DNA from: Desulfobacterales bacterium
GTDB taxonomy: Bacteria > Desulfobacterota > Desulfobacteria > Desulfobacterales > 4be13
DNA: 6,168 nucleotides
Direction: 5' to 3'
NCBI GenBank assembly: GCA_029940115.1
Contig: JAOZRQ010000159.1
Span: 6,535 to 12,702, forward strand
Shown: piece by piece, positions 1-5,351 of the stretch
How the letters are laid out: each line of letters begins with the position of its first letter
How positions within the stretch are numbered: position 1 is the first letter of the stretch
Made by a program: the position numbers and the translations under genes
The notes under the pieces: generated by a model
The model's database searches: none
What the model was told of the DNA's origin: nothing
What the model saw: the letters and a program-made list of their open reading frames with translations, nothing else

Positions 1-93
1 ACCGAAGCCTGATCGCCCAATCCCCTGAAGGCGAAACCGGGTTTCTCTGCTCATTATGTTGAGACAATGGATTCCCGCTTTCGCGGGAATGAC
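1..93. repeat. 93-bp direct repeat, copy A
   Basis: This stretch recurs at 129-221 with one visible difference (a at 56, g at 184), so the repeat period is 128 bp. The copy may start before the window. It contains GAAACCGGGTTT (33-44), whose reverse complement lies at 99-110 between the copies, and it ends with a 20-bp palindrome. No coding signal is seen. The near identity implies a recent duplication or a recurring intergenic element. Confidence 0.9.
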
Positions 94-286
94 GGGACAA
101 ACCCGGTTTCTGATCACCATGCCGCGTCACCGAAGCCTGATCGCCCAATCCCCTGAAGGCGAAACCGGGTTTCTCTGCTCATTGTGTTGAGACAATGGAT
201 TCCCGCTTTCGCGGGAATGACAGGAGAGGAGCGGATTGCCGCCTTCGCGGGAATGACAAGGAGTGGATTCCCGCTTGCGCGGGAAT
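71..286. repeat. Cluster of four dRS3-like 20-bp palindromes
   Basis: Four 20-bp units of the form ATTCCC-N8-GGGAAT occur at 71-90, 199-218, 235-254 (with ATTGCC instead of ATTCCC) and 267-286. Each is followed by GAC or GACA, all in the same orientation. The pattern equals the dRS3 repeat of Neisseria and common intergenic repeats of many Proteobacteria. Such units can form hairpins and often mark recombination or insertion sites. Read on the minus strand they give the spurious peptide motif HSRESGNP, so no gene is called here. Confidence 0.85.
129..221. repeat. 93-bp direct repeat, copy B
   Basis: Second copy of the repeat at 1-93, identical apart from one base. It runs from ACCGAAGCCTGATCGCCC to the palindrome ending GGGAATGAC. 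After it the sequence continues with two more short palindromes, not a third full copy. Confidence 0.9.
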
Positions 287-308
287 GACAAGGAAAACAT
301 TATAGAAT

Positions 309-314
309 GGAGGA
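309..314 (+). promoter_or_regulatory. Ribosome binding site of the protease gene
   Basis: GGAGGA lies 7 bases before ATG 322. An in-frame ATG at 307 overlaps this site and has no Shine-Dalgarno of its own. It would also add MEEQK before the signal peptide. The site therefore favours 322 as the start. Confidence 0.75.
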
Positions 315-321
315 ACAAAAA

Positions 322-2520
322 ATGAGATTTTGTCGTCAAACAGCGATTTTCATCGCCGCGTTCATTATGATCTCTTTGGCCGTTTCGGCGGATGCCGGAT
401 CGGATAAGGACGCGGATCAGATGTCATCTCCGGGGAAAACCGCCAGAATCATCGGTGGTGATGAGGCGGGAGATTGGCCTTGGATGACGGCCTTGGTTGA
501 AAGAGGGGAGAATAACCTCTACCAAGGCCATCTGTGCGGCGGGTCCCTCATCCATCCCCGATGGGTGGTCACCGCCGCGCACTGTGCAGAGGACGAGACG
601 GCCAGCGGCATGGATGTGGTCCTGGGCATCCATGATCTGAGCAACGACACCGGGGAGCGGATCCGGATAAAACAAATTGTCATGCATCCGGATTATGACC
701 CTGTAGAACTTCACTCGGATATCGCACTTCTCGAATTGGCGGAAAACGCCTCTCATCCGCCCATCCCGCTGATTTCAGGACAGATCGATCTTACAGGAGA
801 GACGGCCCTCACTCTCGGATGGGGGGTTACCGACACCTCGTATTACAGTTCGCCAGAAACCTTGCAACAGGTCTCCGTGCCCATCGTGTCGGATGAGGCA
901 TGCCGGAACGCTTTCTCTCAGGATGAAGTCACCGACACCATGATATGCGCCGGCTACGAAGCAGGCGGGAAAGACGCGTGCAGGGGGGACAGCGGGGGGC
1001 CTCTGATCGTGCGTGAGGGGGATACATGGCGACTGGCCGGCATCACGAGTTGGGGCGAGGGGTGTGCGGAACCCGGATATTACGGCGTGTATGCAAAAAT
1101 AGCTGTCCTTACGGACTTTATCCGCACATATGTCCCTTTCCTGAGCCTCACCATCCCGGCGACGGCGACGGAAGGGGATGCGCTTCTGAGCGAGCAGGGC
1201 ATCGTGAGCGTGCAGGAGATGCCGGAGACAGATATTCTGGTCAGCCTGCGAGTTGACAGCGATTCGGAGCTTGCCGTCCCTGACACCGTGACCATTTCAG
1301 CGGGACAGACCTCGGCGGCCTTCGCCATCTCGGTTCTGGATGACACGCTGCTGGACGGCACCCAGCAGGTGGTTGTCACCGCAGAGGCTCCGGGTCAGGG
1401 TACGGTGACGGGCACGATTCAGATCAATGACAACGAACGGGCCACCTTGACGCTCCGCATCCCCGAATACGCGACAGAAGGGGATGGGGTGCTTTCGGGT
1501 CAAGGACTCGTCTTCGTGAGCCGGCCGGTGGAACGGGATGTGGCGATCTTCCTGAACTCGGATGACATTGGCGAGGTCACGGTTCCGGAAACGGTGACAG
1601 TCCCCGCGGGGCAGTCCGAGGCGACGTTTGACCTCACCATCGAATACGACGGAGAGGCGGATGAGACCCAGACCGCCACGGTGACCGCCTCACTTCCGGG
1701 ATGGGAGTCCGGCACGGACACCATTCAGGTGGCCCATTATGAGATTGATTTTCTCACCGAGGAATTTGTCAAGGGGAATGATCTCTCCCTTCAGACCCTG
1801 ACGTTCACGCCGGATGGATCCGGAAATTTCTACACGCTCTGCCGTGATGAGGCAGAGCAGTTTCCCACCGATCCTGACGGCGGAACCCTCCTTCCCCTCT
1901 TGGATGATTCCTACGAAAAGGTGGAACTGGCCCAGGGCATGCAGGTATCCCTTTACGCTACGTCCTATTCCTCGTTTTATGTGGGGAGTGATGGGGATAT
2001 CGCCTTCGAGTCCGGAAAAAACGAAATGGACAGGTCGCTATCCTTTCATTTCAAAGGACATCGGATTTCGGGCCTGCTGGATGATCTGAATCCCGAAAAG
2101 ACAAAAGGGGTCACATGGAAGCAGACGGAAGACCGGGTGGCCGTGACGTATCTGAACATCCCTGAATACGACAAGCCCACCCTTTTGAACAGTTTCCAGA
2201 TGGAGCTCTTTTTTGACGGCGTGATTCGCATCACCTATCTCAACATCTCGGCAACTGCCGGCATTGCCGGTCTTTCAAGAGGAGGGGGGATGCTGGCCCA
2301 CTTTTCGGAGAGCAATCTCAGCGATTATGCCCCTTGCATCCCTCTCCCCGGCGATGCGGATCATAACGGAATCATTGAATTGGGGGACACCATACGCATT
2401 TTGAAGATGCTGGCAGGAGAGGCGGAGCATCTCCATCCAGATGCAGATGTGGATGGCGATGGAAAAATAGGGATTACGGAAGTGATATTTCTTCTAAGGG
2501 CGATAGGCGAGGGGCGATAG
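322..2520 (+). CDS. Secreted trypsin-like serine protease with Calx-beta repeats, nidogen-like domain and dockerin-like tail
   Basis: A 732-residue exported protein. Residues 1-25 form a signal peptide (hydrophobic core 8-21, likely cleavage after ADA). Residues 42-270 form an S1 (chymotrypsin-fold) domain with activation site R42-IIGG, His87 (TAAHC), Asp133 (SDIALL) and Ser224 (GDSGGP). Asp218 takes the trypsin Asp189 place, so cleavage after Arg or Lys is expected. Cysteine pairs 72/88, 194/209 and 220/248 fit the family. Tyr254 stands at the 225 position, which in S1 proteases goes with sodium binding rather than the Pro of trypsin. Residues 274-371 and 376-470 are two Calx-beta-like repeats, each with TEGD. 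Residues 473-670 resemble nidogen-like beta domains (FYVGSDGDIAF, GLLDDLNP, FFDGVIRITYLNI). Residues 677-732 hold two calcium loops of dockerin type. Known of the families: extracellular proteolysis and calcium-dependent binding. The natural substrate and the dockerin partner are unknown. Confidence 0.93.
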   Translation: MRFCRQTAIFIAAFIMISLAVSADAGSDKDADQMSSPGKTARIIGGDEAGDWPWMTALVERGENNLYQGHLCGGSLIHPRWVVTAAHCAEDETASGMDVVLGIHDLSNDTGERIRIKQIVMHPDYDPVELHSDIALLELAENASHPPIPLISGQIDLTGETALTLGWGVTDTSYYSSPETLQQVSVPIVSDEACRNAFSQDEVTDTMICAGYEAGGKDACRGDSGGPLIVREGDTWRLAGITSWGEGCAEPGYYGVYAKIAVLTDFIRTYVPFLSLTIPATATEGDALLSEQGIVSVQEMPETDILVSLRVDSDSELAVPDTVTISAGQTSAAFAISVLDDTLLDGTQQVVVTAEAPGQGTVTGTIQINDNERATLTLRIPEYATEGDGVLSGQGLVFVSRPVERDVAIFLNSDDIGEVTVPETVTVPAGQSEATFDLTIEYDGEADETQTATVTASLPGWESGTDTIQVAHYEIDFLTEEFVKGNDLSLQTLTFTPDGSGNFYTLCRDEAEQFPTDPDGGTLLPLLDDSYEKVELAQGMQVSLYATSYSSFYVGSDGDIAFESGKNEMDRSLSFHFKGHRISGLLDDLNPEKTKGVTWKQTEDRVAVTYLNIPEYDKPTLLNSFQMELFFDGVIRITYLNISATAGIAGLSRGGGMLAHFSESNLSDYAPCIPLPGDADHNGIIELGDTIRILKMLAGEAEHLHPDADVDGDGKIGITEVIFLLRAIGEGR

Positions 2521-2525
2521 GCGAG
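2498..2525 (+). repeat. 14-bp tandem duplication spanning the protease stop codon
   Basis: GGGCGATAGGCGAG occurs twice in a row, at 2498-2511 and 2512-2525. The second copy supplies the TAG stop at 2518-2520. With one copy, the frame would read on through nine more codons to a TAG at 2553-2555, two bases before the permease ATG. The present stop therefore appears to result from the duplication. Confidence 0.85.
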
Positions 2526-2550
2526 GGGTGCTTGCCGCTCGCCAATAGCC
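2513..2550 (+). promoter_or_regulatory. Intergenic stem-loop between protease and permease
   Basis: GGCGATAGGCGAG (2513-2525) pairs with CTCGCCAATAGCC (2538-2550) at 11 of 13 positions, around a 12-base loop. It overlaps the protease stop and ends seven bases before the permease ATG. It has no T-run, so it is not a classical terminator. It could limit translation of the permease or stabilise a processed end; this is inference. Confidence 0.5.
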
Positions 2551-2557
2551 GATAGCC

Positions 2558-3475
2558 ATGAATCAACACATCTTTACCACAATCATTCCGATTTTCACCA
2601 TCATCTCCCTCGGATGGCTTGCCCGGGTCAGGGGGTTCATCCCGCCTGAATTTTCAGGTCCGGCAAACCGGTTGGTCTATTATCTGGCGATCCCGGCCAT
2701 GATTTTTCGGTCCATCTCAAAAGGCTCTCTGACCACCCAGTTCAACGGGGCAGTCATTGCCATCACCTTGGCGTCGGTCCTGATCGTCTTCACGGGGGCT
2801 TGGGTTGCGGGCCGGATCGCCCGCATCGGACCGAGACGGCTCGGCACATTTGTCCAGAGCGCCTTTCATGGGAACCTCGGATATATCGGATTGGCGGTGG
2901 CCTATTATCATCTCGGGGAGGAGGGGCTGGTGCGGGCCAGCATCATTGCGGGATTCATCATGATCCTGCAAAATTTCCTGGCAGTTTTCATCCTCCAGTT
3001 CCATGCGGACGATCTTTCTGTCAGCAGGCGCGGCATGGCCCTGAAGATCATGGGAAACCCGGTGATCCTATCTGCCGTTGCAGGCATTCTTTTCTCCCTG
3101 ACCGGGGCCACTCTGCCGATTGTCATCGGCCGCAGCTTGGACATACTGAGCGGTCTGGCTCTTCCCACGGCATTGTTGCTCATCGGCGCTTCCCTCTCTT
3201 TCGATTCGGTGAGGCTTCGGATCGGTTCGGTCCTCTTTGCAAGCGCCATGAAACTGCTGATACTCCCCGGCATAGGCCTGCTCCTGTACCAGTTGTCCGG
3301 CCCGTTGCCCCAGGAATATCTGCCGGGCCTGATCATGCTCGCCTCGCCCACCGCCACCATCTCCTGGGTGATGGCAAAGGAGATGAACGGCGATGTGGAA
3401 TTTTCGGTCGCGGCCATTTCAGCCAGCACGATATTCTCCGCGATCACCTTTTCTTTGTGGCTGAATATGGCCTAG
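2558..3475 (+). CDS. AEC-family (auxin efflux carrier) permease
   Basis: A 305-residue inner-membrane protein, the usual length for the AEC family (TC 2.A.69), with about ten hydrophobic helices arranged as two halves around a central loop (about 148-163). Family features seen are the N-terminal IIPIFTIISLGWLARVRGFI, NRLVYYLAIPAMIF (37-50), HGNLGYIGLAV (104-114), NPVILSAVAGILFSL (167-181) and ASPTATISWVMAKEMNGD (262-279). Bacterial relatives export or import organic anions such as malonate, malate or amino-acid derivatives; the name does not imply auxin transport. The substrate cannot be read here. ATG 2558 is chosen because the family's first helix follows directly, although no clear Shine-Dalgarno precedes it; TAGCCATG suggests an ancestral coupled start. 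It lies 37 bp after the protease gene, probably co-transcribed, and a palindromic element starts 8 bp after its stop. Confidence 0.9.
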   Translation: MNQHIFTTIIPIFTIISLGWLARVRGFIPPEFSGPANRLVYYLAIPAMIFRSISKGSLTTQFNGAVIAITLASVLIVFTGAWVAGRIARIGPRRLGTFVQSAFHGNLGYIGLAVAYYHLGEEGLVRASIIAGFIMILQNFLAVFILQFHADDLSVSRRGMALKIMGNPVILSAVAGILFSLTGATLPIVIGRSLDILSGLALPTALLLIGASLSFDSVRLRIGSVLFASAMKLLILPGIGLLLYQLSGPLPQEYLPGLIMLASPTATISWVMAKEMNGDVEFSVAAISASTIFSAITFSLWLNMA

Positions 3476-3482
3476 CACTATC

Positions 3483-3619
3483 ACTCGATGATCAAGTTTT
3501 TCCCCGTCATTCCTGCAAAAGCAGGAATCCATTGCCTTGCTGACCCGGCGGTGGATTTCTGCCTTCGCAGGAATGATGGGCTTTTTCCCTGAGTCGAGTC
3601 AAACACTTGATCATTGAGT
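3483..3619. repeat. 137-bp near-palindromic element, possible bidirectional terminator
   Basis: The outer 15 bp, ACTCGATGATCAAGT (3483-3497), match the reverse complement of 3605-3619 at 14 of 15 positions. Inside lie two oppositely placed 20-bp palindromes (3509-3528 ATTCCTGC...GCAGGAAT and 3555-3574), so most of the unit can fold into one long hairpin or into two smaller ones. It fills almost exactly the gap between two convergent reading frames, beginning 8 bp after the permease stop and ending 2 bp before the minus-strand stop. It looks like a small non-autonomous inverted-repeat element. I see no clear target duplication. Termination from both sides is inferred. Confidence 0.7.
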
Positions 3620-3621
3620 AT

Positions 3622-4140
3622 TTACGTTATCGCCTCAAAAATATTACGTATTCCTTTAGCTATCATACCTGTTATGGCGTCAGTTACACCTTCACTTGCC
3701 ACTTCAGATATGACTTCACCTGCTGCTTCAGTTTTCACTTCACTTGCTCCAGCAGCTAACGCTTCATCCAGCACCTCAGTTACTGTTTCGCCGGCTGTCA
3801 CATTTGCTTCGTTTGTTGCATCGGCTACTACCTCATCTTTTGTTCCAGCTGCAACTTCGCCTATCGATTCACCCGTTGTCGCATTTCCCTCAGTTTCCGT
3901 CTGTTTTGTTAACCAAACTCCTGCACTTGTCAATCCTCCTGCTGCCTTTATTGCAACTTTGGTTATTCCCACCTCCACCGCTTTTATTGCAAGTTTCTTC
4001 TTGTCTTGCCCGATTATAACGGATTTAGGGGAGGCCGCAATTTGCGCCCGTGGTCCCCATGGCCCCTCTCCACTCTTGATTTTCTTTACCAATCTGCCGT
4101 TAGTGCTATCTTGCTCCAATAGGTAGGGGTATAAAAGCAT
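3622..4140 (-). CDS. Hypothetical Ala/Glu/Thr-rich protein
   Basis: A 172-residue frame read from ATG 4140 (a TTG at 4146 is also possible); no convincing Shine-Dalgarno is seen. I do not recognise it. Residues 1-45 are unlike the rest and include ASPKSVII (36-43), encoded by a copy of the dispersed repeat at 4012-4036. Residues 47-78 are basic then hydrophobic, with small residues (KVAIKAAGGLTSAGVWL). Residues 80-155 are acidic and degenerate-repetitive, with recurring blocks such as TGESIGEVA, AGETVTEVL and AGEVISEVA. A short basic helix ends the protein (MIAKGIRNIFEAI). It could be a helical membrane-associated protein. The opposite strand is also open but is poor in charged residues, so the minus strand is preferred. 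The N-terminus may come from insertion or rearrangement. It is convergent with the permease. Confidence 0.45.
   Translation of the reverse strand: MLLYPYLLEQDSTNGRLVKKIKSGEGPWGPRAQIAASPKSVIIGQDKKKLAIKAVEVGITKVAIKAAGGLTSAGVWLTKQTETEGNATTGESIGEVAAGTKDEVVADATNEANVTAGETVTEVLDEALAAGASEVKTEAAGEVISEVASEGVTDAITGMIAKGIRNIFEAIT
4012..4036 (+). repeat. 25-bp dispersed element end, copy 1
   Basis: This site reads GATTATAACGGATTTAGGGG followed by AGGCC. It is identical over 25 bp to 6110-6134, and shares its first 22 bp, less the leading G, with 5025-5045. It lies inside the minus-strand frame and encodes SPKSVII there. No paired inverted copy is obvious nearby, so it may be a solo or decayed end of the family at 5022-5351. 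Confidence 0.85.
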
Positions 4141-4172
4141 AAGCAACCAGAAAACTTAAATTTAGAAAGGGC

Positions 4173-4337
4173 TCTAATGCCGTGATGGCCTTGCAGGTGG
4201 CGGCAGGCATGGAGGTCGAACTGATTCGACTGGATTATGCCACATCCGGTGTTGATGTAAACGGGGACAATAAGATTGGGTTGGAAGAAGCCGTTCATAT
4301 TCTAAAATCTCTTACAAATGAAACCTTTTTTTTATAA
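4173..4337 (+). pseudogene. 5'-truncated dockerin-like fragment
   Basis: The frame is open from 4143 to TAA 4335-4337, but recognisable homology starts near 4173: SNAVMALQVAAGM, then SGVDVNGDNKIGLEEAVHIL (about 4242-4310). This is the second half of a dockerin-like EF-hand pair, with a complete calcium loop D-V-N-G-D-N-K-I-G-L-E-E. The first calcium loop and everything before it, including any signal peptide and start, are missing. Upstream sequence runs straight into the start of the opposite-strand frame, so a deletion or insertion removed the 5' part. The fragment ends at a run of eight T (4326-4333). One T fewer would join it in frame to the next entry, giving TNETFFYKDHDNSVEAS. It is read here as the remnant 5' part of that gene. 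Confidence 0.75.
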
Positions 4338-4953
4338 AGACCATGACAACTCTGTGGAAGCCTCTTTTATCTTTTCGGGGGATACTGAACACCATGAGTT
4401 TGATGCGGCTGAGGATGAGGACTGGTTCATTTTTTACGGAGAAGGGGGGCGGTCTCATGTGTTTGAAATCGAAAATCGGGACGTGCGATGCGAGCCTGTA
4501 ATTACCCTTTATAACGCCAAATTTGAAACCCTGAAGAGAACGGATAAAGGCGAGTACAGACTGGAATGGCGATGCAGAGGAGAGGAAACATTTTACTTTG
4601 CAAAGGTTACAAACACCGATGGCAGTGTTTATGGTGACGATACCGGGTATGATTTTCACTTTTATGTCACCAGCGCCCCTTTTTCAACGGGGCAGATTTT
4701 TGGTTATGTATGTGACGCCCATTCCTATTCAAAACGAATCCAGGGCGTGGATATCATATATGTAAACGTCGGCAACGGTATTGTCAGAGAAGACGTTTAT
4801 TATAGCAATTCTCTCGGCATATGTTATATGTCCGGGCTTGAAAAGGGCAATTACACGCTTATTGTCAACGCACCCGGATACAAAGAATCTCAAGTCACAG
4901 TGATCGTCGGATCGCTTCCCATAAGGAAGGATATCTGTCTATGGCCGGAATAA
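4318..4953 (+). CDS. PPC domain plus carboxypeptidase-regulatory-like domain protein, 3' part of a broken gene
   Basis: A 211-residue frame. Residues 6-117 resemble the bacterial pre-peptidase C-terminal (PPC) domain: DHDNSVEAS, FDAAEDEDWFIFYG, ITLYN, YFAKVTN and YGDDTGYDFHFYV. Residues 125-209 resemble a carboxypeptidase-regulatory-like (transthyretin-fold) domain: GQIFGYV, IQGVDI, MSGLEKGNYTLIVNAPGY and a closing KDICLWP. Both are beta-rich modules of secreted or surface proteins and are not catalytic. There is no signal peptide and no Shine-Dalgarno before ATG 4318, and the frame overlaps the dockerin-like fragment by 20 bases. The likely parent read dockerin, PPC and regulatory domain in one chain, as I recall for related secreted proteins. 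It was split by one extra T in the run at 4326-4333. It is probably a pseudogene unless slippage restores the frame. Confidence 0.7.
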   Translation: MKPFFYKDHDNSVEASFIFSGDTEHHEFDAAEDEDWFIFYGEGGRSHVFEIENRDVRCEPVITLYNAKFETLKRTDKGEYRLEWRCRGEETFYFAKVTNTDGSVYGDDTGYDFHFYVTSAPFSTGQIFGYVCDAHSYSKRIQGVDIIYVNVGNGIVREDVYYSNSLGICYMSGLEKGNYTLIVNAPGYKESQVTVIVGSLPIRKDICLWPE

Positions 4954-4985
4954 TCGGCTTGCTTGCTGGAATAATCGACTTGCAG
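4944..4985 (+). repeat. 21-bp imperfect tandem duplication
   Basis: GCCGGAATAATCGGCTTG (4944-4961) recurs as GCTGGAATAATCGACTTG (4965-4982). The 21-bp units match at about 17 positions. The first unit contains the stop codon of the PPC-domain frame (4951-4953). Confidence 0.6.
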
Positions 4986-5051
4986 AGGGTAAATTCAACG
5001 ATAATCAGTATATCTAAAACTCTAATTATAACGGATTTAGGGGAGCCCGTA

Positions 5052-5320
5052 AACTTGAACCTGAACTTGAACCTAGGCCGTCTAAAAACGCCAGTTTCCA
5101 GCCATGTTCTTTGCCCGACTTTCGGACCCGGCCATGTCGTCCCAAGCACTTGTCCTGACGGAATTTGGGGCGGACAGGGGCGGGCAAAAAGTTGGCCAAG
5201 CAAAATTGGCTGATTTAGACGGCCTAACTTGAACCTGAACCTGAACTTGTGCTTGAACTTGCCCGCAAATGAATATGTTCACGTTCGGGTTCACGTTCAC
5301 GTTCGGGTTCACGTTCACGG
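5052..5320. repeat. Hexamer arrays forming the arms of the palindromic element
   Basis: The left arm is built of AACYTG units (5052-5073, continuing at 5226-5261 after the nested insert). The right arm, 5277-5318, is seven hexamers of GTTCAC or GTTCGG, in an 18-bp higher order GTTCAC-GTTCGG-GTTCAC. The two arms are roughly reverse complementary. Open frames across them (poly Asn-Val or Gln-Val) are artefacts of the repeat. Confidence 0.8.
5076..5224. mobile_element. 149-bp nested MITE-like element with TA duplication
   Basis: GGCCGTCTAAA (5076-5086) is perfectly inverted at 5214-5224, with TA on each side (5074-5075, 5225-5226). Imperfect pairing continues inward (GCCA.TTT, and TTTGCCCG at 5109-5116 with CGGGCAAA at 5181-5188), so nearly the whole unit folds on itself. 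It interrupts the AACYTG hexamer array of the surrounding element, so it arrived later. TA duplication is typical of IS630/Tc1-mariner transposases, which is a hypothesis for the helper. No internal gene is seen. Confidence 0.75.
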
Positions 5321-5324
5321 ACAG

Positions 5325-5350
5325 GGCCTCCCCGAAAAGCGTTATAATCA
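5325..5350 (-). repeat. Inverted, core-substituted copy of the dispersed end
   Basis: On the minus strand this reads TGATTATAACG, then CTTTTC where the other copies have GATTTA, then GGGGAGGCC. Flanks are conserved while six central bases differ. It forms the right end of the 330-bp element. Confidence 0.8.
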
Positions 5351-5351
5351 G

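Larger units (their letters stand above)
5022..5351. mobile_element. 330-bp palindromic non-autonomous element with 8-bp target duplication
   Basis: The left end CTAATTATAACG (5022-5033) matches the reverse complement of the right end CGTTATAATCAG (5340-5351) at 11 of 12 positions. Match resumes at GGGGAG, and continues through hexamer arrays in opposite orientation on each arm. The direct repeat CTAAAACT sits immediately outside both ends (5014-5021 and 5352-5359), as expected for an 8-bp target-site duplication. There is no transposase frame, so it would need a helper in trans, like a MITE. Without the nested insert it would be about 179 bp. Several insertion-sequence families make 8-bp duplications, so the helper family cannot be named. 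Confidence 0.8.

Noticed and set aside
275..306. Sigma-70 promoter with TTGCGC and TATAGA before the protease
   Set aside because: Spacing is 20 bp and the implied start would fall at the Shine-Dalgarno, leaving no room for a leader.
127..339. Minus-strand frame with HSREGGNP/HSRESGNP motifs
   Set aside because: This is the well-known false frame made by ATTCCC-N8-GGGAAT palindromes; it has no independent start signal or domain.
2800..3543. Long alternative frames over the permease on both strands
   Set aside because: They are shadows of the permease; the permease frame has clear membrane helices and family motifs, the others do not.
3614..4126. Plus-strand Ala/Ser/Thr-rich frame
   Set aside because: It is antisense to the Ala/Glu-rich frame, starts at TTG without a Shine-Dalgarno, and is nearly free of charged residues; it looks like a mirror of biased codons.
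4941..5318. Frames on both strands across the hexamer arrays (Asn-Leu, Asn-Val and Gln-Val runs)
   Set aside because: They arise because six-base repeats stay open in several frames; they cross element boundaries and lack start signals.
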